Positions 1-8,500 of a DNA stretch of 22,216 bases are shown piece by piece. Source of the DNA: a virus. Positions within the stretch are counted from its first letter, which is position 1. Each line of letters opens with the position of its first letter. Under the pieces are notes generated by a model that was given only the letters and a program-made list of their open reading frames with translations, did not search any database and was not told the origin of the DNA. The stretch is taken from positions 1 through 22,216 of IMG/VR virus record IMGVR_UViG_3300025118_000176; one strand, 5' to 3'. The translations under genes were made by a program, and so were the position numbers.

Positions 1-948
1 ATATAGGTCTGTAAATAACTTCGGATTATAAGATAATTTTTTTGATTTTACAAACTCACTTAAATATTTTTTTTCATTTTCATCCATCATTGGGTTACTT
101 AAATCCATTATTTTATAATTTTTCTCTAATTGGTCTACTTCTTGGATAACCCTTGCATAAATGATATGATCTTTAAATTTTTTCTCACAAATATCTAAAA
201 TATCATTCCATGAAACCTCCCATTTAGTTAATTCAGGAAATAATTTAAATAATTTTTTCTCACCCAACCCTTTTACTCCCCTTATTTTATCCGAATTATC
301 CCCCATAAGTGTTTTATAAATAATATAATTTTGAGTGGGCATATTATATTTTTCCTTAAAGAATTTATCAGTATAAAACTTTTTTTCTATTGGTCTATAA
401 ACGACAACTTTGTCGCTTACCAATTGGAGAAAATCCTTATCGCTAGATATTATGAATGCTCGGTCACCTGGTTGTTTTAGCGCTATATGACTTAAATATG
501 CGATGATATCATCCGCTTCTACCTTATCTATTGATACGGTTTTAACTGGTAGGGTTTTTAGGTATTGTATTAACCTTATTATTTGGTCTACTTTAGAATC
601 ATGTTCTTCTTCTAAATTTTCAAATACTTCCCAATTAGTAATTCGTTGAGTTTCTCTACCCGATTTATATTCAGGAACTATATTTTTTCTATTCATTGAA
701 GACCCTGCTCCATCAAATATTACATAAACTTCATGAGGTTGAATTTGCCTAATTAAGGCACCTAAAGATCTTAAAAAACCACCTAACCCCCCAATATGAA
801 CTCCTTTTGGGTTAACCATTTTTAACATAGCAAAGTTTCTAAAGAACAAATTTAAACCATCTATTAAAAGAATTCTATTACTTTGGGACATACCCTTATC
901 ATTCCCTTGATCATCATTCAAGAGGGCAAGTAATTCTTTTTTTCTCAT
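1..948 (-). CDS. rnh: 5'-3' exonuclease of the FEN / T4 RNase H family (3' end beyond window)
   Basis: The reading frame is open from the ATG at 948 to the window edge (316 codons, no stop), so the C-terminus is missing. FEN-family motifs appear in order: LLIDGLN with an acidic residue near D30; VIFDG near residues 76-80, followed by a basic arch-like stretch (R87, K88, K95, R98); VEADD at residues 143-147; SSDKDF at 168-173; and LMGDNSDKIRGVKGLGEKK at about 214-232, which joins the last metal-binding aspartates to the helix-hairpin-helix DNA-binding loop. In T4 this enzyme removes RNA primers and flaps during lagging-strand synthesis. It starts 3 nt after the recombinase stop, so the two are probably co-transcribed and coupled. 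Family assignment is firm; RNase H-like role rather than another FEN-type nuclease is inferred from the SSB/recombinase context. Confidence 0.9.
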   Translation of the reverse strand, partial: MRKKELLALLNDDQGNDKGMSQSNRILLIDGLNLFFRNFAMLKMVNPKGVHIGGLGGFLRSLGALIRQIQPHEVYVIFDGAGSSMNRKNIVPEYKSGRETQRITNWEVFENLEEEHDSKVDQIIRLIQYLKTLPVKTVSIDKVEADDIIAYLSHIALKQPGDRAFIISSDKDFLQLVSDKVVVYRPIEKKFYTDKFFKEKYNMPTQNYIIYKTLMGDNSDKIRGVKGLGEKKLFKLFPELTKWEVSWNDILDICEKKFKDHIIYARVIQEVDQLEKNYKIMDLSNPMMDENEKKYLSEFVKSKKLSYNPKLFTDLY

Positions 949-951
949 AAT

Positions 952-2025
952 TTATTCTGGTTCTTCAGTATAAGAAGAAATATCGTTATATTCAAATTCT
1001 TCTTCTACAACTTTAAAATCGATTCCGCCTAAAATTTCCTTCCAAGCTTTGGCGTTTTGGGTTTTATAATCTTTTAATTCTTTATCATCATCATTTATGA
1101 AACCATGAGGAGTCATAATAATTCTTCCTCTAGATTGTATACCATTAATATGGTTTTTATCAATTTGAAGATTAACACGTTTAGCAAATTCAACTTGTTT
1201 ACCATCTTTAATTGCTTTAATTTTAGATGTTCCTGCATTTGAAATATTACCAAATGTAACTACAAATGTAGAATCAAACCACATTGCAAACCCCCCTTTA
1301 TTCATTAATTTTGGTTTACCCATAGGTGATTCTGCTTTTGCAGTCCATACCTTATTAATACAAACTAATGTGTTTGTATATTTAGATGATTCTTTTCTTG
1401 ATAATGTAATACGTTGATTAACATTATTTCCAAATTGAGTTGACATAGCCCCTGCATTCCATTCATTGTTGTTTTTATTTGATTTTATAGACATTTCGCA
1501 AGGTACTGAACCTATACTGTCCCATAAAAACAATAAATCATAAGGTAAATTACCTTTTTTCTGTTCATCAATTAAATCCAAAATAAAGACAGCTACATCC
1601 TCTATAGTACTAATAGTTTCTCTATCAACATAAATAAATTGACCTTCATAGTTAACAATTTCTCCAGTTTCTTTATCTATAGTCTCTTTAAATTTTAAAT
1701 CCATTTGTTTAGCATATTTCCAATTCCATTTCATTTCAGTAATAATGAAAACAGGTAAAATATTTCTTTTTTGAGCTGAAACTGCTGCTTCTAATAAAGC
1801 GGTTGTTTTACCTGTATCGGAATGGCCTCTAAGTAAACTAATATGGCCCATAGGAATACCTGGAACTGAAGTTACATCTTGGAAGGCTTTAGAAAGTGGG
1901 ATCCATTCTTGTTCTTTAAATTTAACATTTTGTTTTAAACCTTTTTTATCTTTAAAAGCATTTAAATCAAATTTAGATTTAATTTCTTTGGAGACTGCCT
2001 CCTGTAGCGATTTTTTTCTTGCCAT
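952..2025 (-). CDS. uvsX: UvsX-like RecA-family recombinase
   Basis: A 357-aa RecA/UvsX ATPase core. Walker A is GHSDTGKTT at residues 67-75; the catalytic glutamate is probably E97 in FIITEMKW; Walker B is DLLFLWDS at about 153-160. The segment MNKGGFAMWF (241-250) and the preceding INKVW fit the L2-adjacent region of phage UvsX. The C-terminus is acidic (EEEF...EEPE), as in many RecA-type proteins. Length is close to T4 UvsX (about 390 aa). UvsX forms filaments on single-stranded DNA and catalyses strand exchange for recombination-dependent replication and repair. It lies 13 nt downstream of the SSB gene and 3 nt upstream of the exonuclease. The upstream sequence is A/T-rich with no Shine-Dalgarno motif. 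Confidence 0.92.
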   Translation of the reverse strand: MARKKSLQEAVSKEIKSKFDLNAFKDKKGLKQNVKFKEQEWIPLSKAFQDVTSVPGIPMGHISLLRGHSDTGKTTALLEAAVSAQKRNILPVFIITEMKWNWKYAKQMDLKFKETIDKETGEIVNYEGQFIYVDRETISTIEDVAVFILDLIDEQKKGNLPYDLLFLWDSIGSVPCEMSIKSNKNNNEWNAGAMSTQFGNNVNQRITLSRKESSKYTNTLVCINKVWTAKAESPMGKPKLMNKGGFAMWFDSTFVVTFGNISNAGTSKIKAIKDGKQVEFAKRVNLQIDKNHINGIQSRGRIIMTPHGFINDDDKELKDYKTQNAKAWKEILGGIDFKVVEEEFEYNDISSYTEEPE

Positions 2026-2038
2026 GTAACTTTAAAAT

Positions 2039-2893
2039 TTAAAATGGTAAACCATCATCATCCCCCTCAAACATTTCATCAAACTCAGTAGCTTTAGAAG
2101 TTGCTTTTTTACCTTGAGTATCAAGATTAAAATTGGTTTTAGATGAATTATTCTTTACTTCTTTAGTATCCCCATCAAATTCACTTGCAGGTTCGGATTG
2201 GATTGAATCTTCATTATCTTCCTCTCCATCAATAAACTTTTGAAGTTCTTCTTTTAACTTATCATAAGTATACTTAAATCTCTCCTTTAATAATGAAGGC
2301 TGATTAGCTAACCAATTTTCAACTTCCTTAGCATCTTTACTTAAAGGTGTTGTTTTTGGTTTTGGTCTTAAACTTAGGTTAAAACCTAGTCTATCTTGTA
2401 CTTTAGTAGCGTTAACTACAAAGTCATGTCCTTCAGCTACATCAGTGAAGTCACCATAATCCTCATCATCAGCAATTGATAATAATTCTAGATAAATAGT
2501 TTTGCTAAATTCAAATAGTCTAACTCCTTTATCTTCTTCACCCCTAACAATAACAGGAGCAAATACTCTCAATTTTGGGGATAACTTTTTAGCTAACCTC
2601 CAATTTTCAGGATCACTTGTTTTCCTTAACTTAGCAGTGAAATCAACTACAGGATCATCTTCTCCCCAATTAGTTAAAGCCATAATTGGAAATTTTCCTA
2701 CCCCATAATGCATCATAACCTCGTGAAAAGGATTTGTTGGATAATCATAGGCCGAAGGAACAAATCTAATTTGATATTTTCCTTCTTGTCTTGGTTTCCA
2801 ATAAATTAAGGTGTAATCCTTTTTTTCTTTGTTTTGCGGACTAGACTGTTTATTTAAGGTGTCTAATCTCGACTTAATAGCGTTTAAATCCAT
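2039..2893 (-). CDS. gp32-like single-stranded DNA-binding protein
   Basis: A 284-aa protein starting MDLNAIKSRLDTLNKQ, which resembles the basic N-terminal cooperativity arm of gp32. A mixed basic/aromatic core follows (residues about 27-180, including YWKPRQEGKYQIRFVP), then a long acidic tail. The last residues are GDDDGLPF, the acidic-plus-PF tip seen in bacterial SSBs, where it binds partner proteins. There is no cysteine in the whole protein, so the zinc site of T4 gp32 (one His, three Cys) cannot be present. Role: coating single-stranded DNA during replication and recombination with UvsX and the polymerase. Its own TTTG-N20-TATATTTA promoter lies upstream. Assignment rests on the arm, the tail and the position next to UvsX; the core match is by eye. 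Confidence 0.82.
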   Translation of the reverse strand: MDLNAIKSRLDTLNKQSSPQNKEKKDYTLIYWKPRQEGKYQIRFVPSAYDYPTNPFHEVMMHYGVGKFPIMALTNWGEDDPVVDFTAKLRKTSDPENWRLAKKLSPKLRVFAPVIVRGEEDKGVRLFEFSKTIYLELLSIADDEDYGDFTDVAEGHDFVVNATKVQDRLGFNLSLRPKPKTTPLSKDAKEVENWLANQPSLLKERFKYTYDKLKEELQKFIDGEEDNEDSIQSEPASEFDGDTKEVKNNSSKTNFNLDTQGKKATSKATEFDEMFEGDDDGLPF

Positions 2894-2917
2894 TTAGTTT
2901 GTTTTTTAATTAATAAT

Positions 2918-2949
2918 TAAATATAATAAGAGTTAATACGGGAGCCAAA
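2918..2949 (-). promoter_or_regulatory. Bacteroidota-type promoter for the SSB gene
   Basis: On the minus strand TTTG (2949-2946), then exactly 20 nt, then TATATTTA (2925-2918). This fits the -33 TTTG / -7 TAnnTTTG pattern with one mismatch at the last base. The ATG is 24 nt below the -7 box, leaving a leader of roughly 18 nt. The same arrangement with identical spacing occurs before two other genes in the window. The -33 box lies just past the stop of the upstream 156-aa gene. Confidence 0.7.
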
Positions 2950-3420
2950 CTAAAGTTCAATTATTTTATGAATTTTTGTATTGAGCTGTTTTAACTCGTT
3001 ATGTTGGGTTAATAAAACACAGTTTTTATAATGTTGCCAATCTATGGGGAATTTTGTATCTACAACTCCACCATTAAGACTTTTTATAAGTTCATTTAAA
3101 GCGTTTATTGTGTATAAAGTATTTGTTTCTTTTTTTCTATGAACTAAAATAGTATTATCAGGAATCTCTTGTACGTTACCTTGATCGACATTATAAGTGA
3201 TAACGTATTCATCATTGCTCTTAATATAAAGAACAAACATCTTATTATACATTATAGAATATTGGGATGATAAATCTTTTACTAACCCATCAACCCCTTC
3301 TAATGATGTGAAGGTACAAAATAATTTGTTATTCAAGTCTCCTATATTTAATGAGTTTTCAAAATCGTATTTCTCCTGATAAATACTGTCTATGTTATTC
3401 AAAATCGTAGTTTGTTCCAT
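2950..3420 (-). CDS. Unknown 156-aa protein between polymerase and SSB
   Basis: I do not recognise this protein. It is mixed alpha/beta, has two cysteines and shows no signal peptide or membrane segment. The C-terminal third (TLYTINALNELIKSLNGG at about 102-119, then the PIDWQHYKN region) is the most structured-looking part. Its ATG at 3420 lies inside the end of the polymerase gene: the two overlap by 26 nt in different frames, so translation is probably coupled. With PolA-like, SSB, UvsX and exonuclease genes on either side, a replication accessory role is plausible, but this is inference from position only. Confidence 0.75.
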   Translation of the reverse strand: MEQTTILNNIDSIYQEKYDFENSLNIGDLNNKLFCTFTSLEGVDGLVKDLSSQYSIMYNKMFVLYIKSNDEYVITYNVDQGNVQEIPDNTILVHRKKETNTLYTINALNELIKSLNGGVVDTKFPIDWQHYKNCVLLTQHNELKQLNTKIHKIIEL

Positions 3421-4663
3421 GTTTAAGTTTTACTTTTAATCCATATCTTTTAAATATGTTTTTTATATCTTCTATTAAATATTCTTCATCATCTGCTAAA
3501 TCAAATAAAAACGCATCATACGTGTATAATACTAATTTAGATTTTTTAGCTATTATTCTTTTTATTATATGTTTTAATATACGAACATTAAGTGACGTCT
3601 CCAAATTTTGTAGCAGATAATTAAATAATTTTTGTGGATTCATGTTATCCAATTTATCTTTTTCAAATCTATGTTTAGAAATCATACACTCAATATAACC
3701 TTCAGTATTAAATTTTTTCCATAATTCATCTACATATTTTTGTATTTTTTGGAAAAATTCTAAATCCTTGTACTGTTTAAACACTCCCCCATAAAGTTGT
3801 TTGAATGTTAACTCTTTAGCTTTTTTATAATCCACCTTATACATTTTTGCAAAGGAAGCATGAATATCATCCGTATCGAATTTATAATCCACAAGATGGG
3901 CAGCAAGAGTAGGATGATAAGCAGAAATATCAATTTCAACAAACCTATCATTTTCTGGTATAAAAGCTTTACGACACCCATTTTCTTTATTTAAGGCTGC
4001 AAAATTGATTCCTCCAAATCTGTTAGAGGGTCTTGTGGTGGTTGTATTGAAATTGTATTGTGTGTACACTCTATCTGTGCTATCACAGTCGAAGTAGTCT
4101 TCGAAGAGTTGGGGATCCACTCGTATACCACTTTTTTCGATAAATTGGAATACCATTGGTATTGATTGGTTGTAAAATTTGTTGACGGGTTCATCTTTAT
4201 ATTGTTTTAAATTATTATAATTTTTTTCACAAGCTTCATAATGTTTAACGAGAGGGATAATTCTATTAATATCTAGTTTACCCTTATATCTTTTATAACT
4301 ATTGAATAATTTATGTGTTTGGGTTGTTTCTTTTTCATAATTAGGGGAGGCTAGAGATAAATCAATTACCTCATTAGTCCACCAGTAAAAATGCCTAAAT
4401 TCTTTTCTACCCCAAACGTATAACTTATCGAATTTATTAATTGATTCTTCAATGTACTCGTTGTTTAACGGCATAGCTTCGCTATGGTCTATAGTTAAAA
4501 TGTATCCTTTAGTTGATTCAAAGGGTCTAATATAAACTAAACTAACATCTGTAATTGTAGGGTGGGTTTTATAAGAGTATGGGATAACTTCTATGTAAGC
4601 TTCTTTATAACCCTTTTTATTAAACTCGTTTAATTGTCTTTTAGTTTCTACTATATAGAACAT
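3395..4663 (-). CDS. Compact family-A DNA polymerase-like protein
   Basis: This 422-aa protein aligns by eye with Pol I/Taq. YTQYNFNTTTTRPSNR (200-215) corresponds to the region ending in TGRLSS; RKAFIPEN (231-238) to the RRAFIP-type segment; EIDISAYHPTLAAHL (243-257) is motif A with catalytic D245; DIH is at 266-268; KAKELTFKQLYGG (281-293) is motif B (K283, F287, Y291, G292); NYLLQN (348-353) matches the region before the O-helix partner motif; YTYDAFLFD (380-388) is motif C with D383, but the usual HDE reads YDA. Only about 20 residues separate GIRVD (179-183) from YTQYN, where a thumb of around 100 residues normally sits. The N-terminal 150 residues resemble a 3'-5' exonuclease fold, yet the first strand reads YIEVIP rather than DxE, so proofreading is probably lost. 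Role: a replicative, repair or priming-associated polymerase; which one cannot be told. Confidence 0.8.
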   Translation of the reverse strand: MFYIVETKRQLNEFNKKGYKEAYIEVIPYSYKTHPTITDVSLVYIRPFESTKGYILTIDHSEAMPLNNEYIEESINKFDKLYVWGRKEFRHFYWWTNEVIDLSLASPNYEKETTQTHKLFNSYKRYKGKLDINRIIPLVKHYEACEKNYNNLKQYKDEPVNKFYNQSIPMVFQFIEKSGIRVDPQLFEDYFDCDSTDRVYTQYNFNTTTTRPSNRFGGINFAALNKENGCRKAFIPENDRFVEIDISAYHPTLAAHLVDYKFDTDDIHASFAKMYKVDYKKAKELTFKQLYGGVFKQYKDLEFFQKIQKYVDELWKKFNTEGYIECMISKHRFEKDKLDNMNPQKLFNYLLQNLETSLNVRILKHIIKRIIAKKSKLVLYTYDAFLFDLADDEEYLIEDIKNIFKRYGLKVKLKHGTNYDFE

Positions 4664-4667
4664 ATAG

Positions 4668-4699
4668 TAAATATAACATCAATATTTTAAGAAGCCAAA
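4668..4699 (-). promoter_or_regulatory. Bacteroidota-type promoter for the polymerase gene
   Basis: TTTG (4699-4696), 20 nt, TATATTTA (4675-4668). The -7 box ends only 4 nt before the ATG (4663-4661), so a start about 5-7 nt below the box would fall at or beside the A of the ATG. The -33 box touches the stop codon of the preceding late gene. Six bases before the -7 box (TGATGT) are shared with the promoter at 18807-18838. Confidence 0.68.
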
Positions 4700-5485
4700 T
4701 TAATAATTATTATTTGATTTTTTATTAGGGTAATAATTCCACCAAATAGTTTGGGGGGTGCTTATTTTATTGGGGTTTTGGTTAGGATCCCAATTTTGGT
4801 TAAGTCTTGTCAAAGGTTTTTGATTATTAGCAGCATTTTTATTACCACCTATCCCTTGAGAAGCACACCATAAATTAAATCCTTTCCAATTATGGTTTTT
4901 TTCAATGCTTTCTATTTGTTTAGTATTAGTTTCAGCAGGATTACTTCCAGGAGCACCACTTCCAGGACCACCCGTTTGAAATGAAAAAAAAGATACTTCA
5001 TATAATTCATGAGCTACTGTAGAATCCTTATTTTTAAACAATGAATAAGTGTCTTTAGATATTTCATTAAAAATATTATCATTTGCTTTTTTTGCAAAAT
5101 ATCTATTATAACTTCCTCTTTTTATATCTTTATCTGTGGGGAGGGATTGGATATTATTTGGAATGGATCTAGAGGTAAAATTATCATAAATTTTATGATA
5201 TTTATCAACTTCATAATTACTTCCCATATGTGGATCATCAGCAGTTTGATCTAGAGTTGTTATAATTTCTTTTAATGAAGGGGGAATTGGGGGTTGGTTT
5301 ATTTCTAGATCTAAAGGTAAAAGTTGACGATTATTTATATTAGGTTTTTTACCTACGAAACATTTATTTTTCGAAGTTTTATAATAAGGACCTATATAAG
5401 GTTTTTTATTTTTATCTCCCTTAACATAAAATTCATCACCATTAGTAAATAAATCTGTTTTTATTTGGGATTTTGGATAATACAT
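4700..5485 (-). CDS. Unknown 261-aa protein, probable tail or baseplate accessory
   Basis: I do not recognise the whole protein. Its N-terminus has a pattern I associate, from memory, with baseplate or tail proteins of environmental phages: a TNGDEFYV segment (14-21), then YIGPYYKT (30-37) and a CFVGKKP turn (42-48). A Gly/Pro-rich linker (about 171-180, GGPGSGAPGS) separates the N-terminal part from an Asn/Trp-rich C-terminus ending KKSNNNY. The gene is the last of the tail block, 24 nt downstream of the hub/hydrolase gene with no terminator between, so it is presumably co-expressed with the hub. There is no Shine-Dalgarno; the leader is almost entirely A/T. No catalytic motif is visible. 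Confidence 0.72.
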   Translation of the reverse strand: MYYPKSQIKTDLFTNGDEFYVKGDKNKKPYIGPYYKTSKNKCFVGKKPNINNRQLLPLDLEINQPPIPPSLKEIITTLDQTADDPHMGSNYEVDKYHKIYDNFTSRSIPNNIQSLPTDKDIKRGSYNRYFAKKANDNIFNEISKDTYSLFKNKDSTVAHELYEVSFFSFQTGGPGSGAPGSNPAETNTKQIESIEKNHNWKGFNLWCASQGIGGNKNAANNQKPLTRLNQNWDPNQNPNKISTPQTIWWNYYPNKKSNNNY

Positions 5486-5509
5486 TTTTTTTAATTTTTA
5501 TTAAAATAT

Positions 5510-8500
5510 TTAAACAACGGGGGCTGGGGGTACAACCCATCTTGGATCATCATTTAAAAATACTTTACAGAATCCCTTAACCTTCTTTTTAACAGTATTA
5601 TTGGAGACAGTGATTCTTTTAACTCTTGAACTATCAGTAGTATAATTTGCATTATCATTATGTCCTATATTTCCTTCTATTGTTACTATAGAGGCATCTT
5701 TAACATTAATACCAATATAAATTCCTATATGTCCCCCATTGGGATAACCATCCCCCCAATTATAATGGGGTTTATTATAAATAATAAGATCCCCAGGAAG
5801 AATTTCAGCATCAGCAATTTTCTGCCACATAGTATTACTATTACCTGAAATTTCTACCCATTGGTTGACGTTTTTAAAGGATTGCATTGTATAACCTGGG
5901 TTGGGGGTATTTAACCCATACTTAACATCATAAGCATATATCTCTTTAGATTCTGCATAGGTTCCTCCTCTTATTTTTAAAGGTTGAAAGGGGTACATTC
6001 TCTTATTAGAAATATCTATATAATTATTTGTATTAACTTCAAATTTATCCTTAACATATCTGTTCCCAGTAGTATATGCCTCCCCCCAAACTGTATTACA
6101 AAATTGATTACACCAATGAGATCCACCATTTGGGTTACCTTTTGATGTTTGAACACCATTTTCAGATTTAGGTGCTGAGTATCCTTGAGGCCAAGCTCCT
6201 CCTCTAGCTGTTAATGTTTTATTCCATCTTGAGTCTAACATTTTCCATGCTGGGTATCCACCCTTTCCTATTGTTTCTACACTTTGACGACTATTTGAGG
6301 TTTGGACTCTACCATCTGATTCTTGTCCTACATAACTTGCTGCAATCAATATAATTCTTGATCTTAATAAATAGTAGGTTTTTACTAAATTGGCTGTCAT
6401 ACCAACGTGGGTTTTCTGTTTCCAGGCATATAATATATCAAGACCGGGTTTTATTGCAGCTTTTAATTCATCACCATCTTTATATGCATTTTTGTTTTTG
6501 ATATCTGTATCTTGAGTACCTAAGGTTCCAACTTCTAGTACATCAGCAGATGTTGATGTTTCAGCTGTATCAATTGCTGTATAACCACTTCCAAATGCTC
6601 CTAGTAATTTTTTAGTATTAATAGTTTGTGTTATTTTTGCATTAAATTGGCCTTGAGAAGTTGCTAAAGTTTTTAACTCTGTTATCCATTGATTTTTGGA
6701 AATTTTATGGTTTACTCCAGTTATAAGAAAAGATAAGGTATCACCATAATTTACGGGTAAAAAAGAGGTATTAACTTCAACTTTATTATAAATTTTTATA
6801 CCTGATAAACCATCCATTGTTAATTTAAGATTAAAAGGTAAAAATCCTACACCAGTACTAGTTGTTCCTTTATTATCATTTTTAGCATACCACGCTATAG
6901 CATATCTATAGAAATTGGTTATAGATGATAAATTTAACTCAATATAAGGATCATATAATTGGTTTGTTCCATCAACCCCTAATTTTTCTGATCCACCAGA
7001 TGCAAAATTAGTATAAGCAGATTTTACATTTTCGTTTTGATCTTCAAGAGATTCATCAGCCTCAGCAACAGCATCAACTATATTATTTTTAAATCTATCA
7101 AAAATTCCAAAATTCCATTTAGAAAAAGCAGTTGCCTCAAATCCTGGAATTGATCCATTAGCTGTTGCCCCTATAGCTATCATAGAAGAAAAGTTTTTGT
7201 TTATTTCAGTTGTAATACCTGCTTTATGAATGAAATTAGATCTAGAATCTTTCCCCTCTTCACCATTATATCCATAAATTTCAAGTACTGTTTCCTCTAC
7301 TTTAAAACGGGGGATATCTAAATATTTGCAAATTTTACGGATACCGGGAATTGGGGTTTGGTCTATTAATCGGATTGCATTGTCTTGATCTATTACAGGT
7401 TCTAAAGTATTAATTCCTCCTAGACTTCTATTAATATCATTACATATAGTTTTTAATACATCAAAAATCATTATATTATTATGATTATCCGTATCACCAA
7501 GTAATTTTTCTAAGTAATCACAATTCATCATTATAGCCATTACCCTTCCATAATAATAATTATTCATAATTGGTTCACCAAAATCATCTTTTCTACCTGA
7601 ATCTTCTTTATAGTAATTGATGAATTTAGGAAAATATTCATATAAATCATCTTGTCCTTGACCATTATAAAAAGAATCATTTCTTACTAAACATACCCTA
7701 GGATCTGCGGAAATAGAATTGTCAATAGCAAAGCATATATTATCATTGGAGTTTGTATGAATGGAAAGCATAGGGACTTTTTTACTTCCTTTAGTCATTT
7801 TAGGAATAACATGGGTTTCAAGGAATTCTAAAAAACACCCAAGCCTAACATACAGTTTTTTAGCTGTATTACCATTATACGCTATTTCAAAAAAATCAAA
7901 TCCTTCAGATTTTCCTTTCTCATCCCCCCCCTGAGTATATTTTTCAACATCCTTATGTGTGGTCTTTAAATAAGTACTATTCCAATCACTTATTTCATAT
8001 TTAGGAAATATAACACCATCATTCCATACATTAAAGTTCTCAGAAGCCAATCTTGGGGAAATTCTTTTAACTCCATTTTTCCATACCATGTCACTAGAAC
8101 GAAGAGTAGAAGTCCATCCGGCTAATTTAACATTTCTAACTTCATAAAACCATTTTTGAATTCTATTTGCATCTTTTGTTTCAGCAGAGGATTGTTTATA
8201 CTTCTCTGCGTCTGTTATAAACCCATCTGGATCCTCTGCCATTTCTGGTTCTTTATATGAAGAAAATCTTGGGTCCATCTCCCCTCCTGCTCTATTTACT
8301 CTGACACAGGCATTATAAAAATTTGTATAAAATTCATCGACATCTTTTCCTAATAGAAGATGAAAATTTTTATATGATGTAGGCATAATTGTATTTAAAT
8401 AAAGATAACATCTTAAATATGAAGCATCATCATTAAAATTAGTATAAAAGTGAACATGTCCACTATCGGGTTTATATTGTTTACCTATTTTTTTTTGATA

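Noticed and set aside
309-325. TTATAAATA copies inside coding sequence (314-322 and 5775-5783)
   Set aside because: Both are within recognised genes, far from any start; chance matches expected in such AT-rich DNA.
3991-4194. Minus-strand 67-codon ORF inside the polymerase
   Set aside because: Alternative frame within a gene with clear polymerase motifs; nothing supports it.
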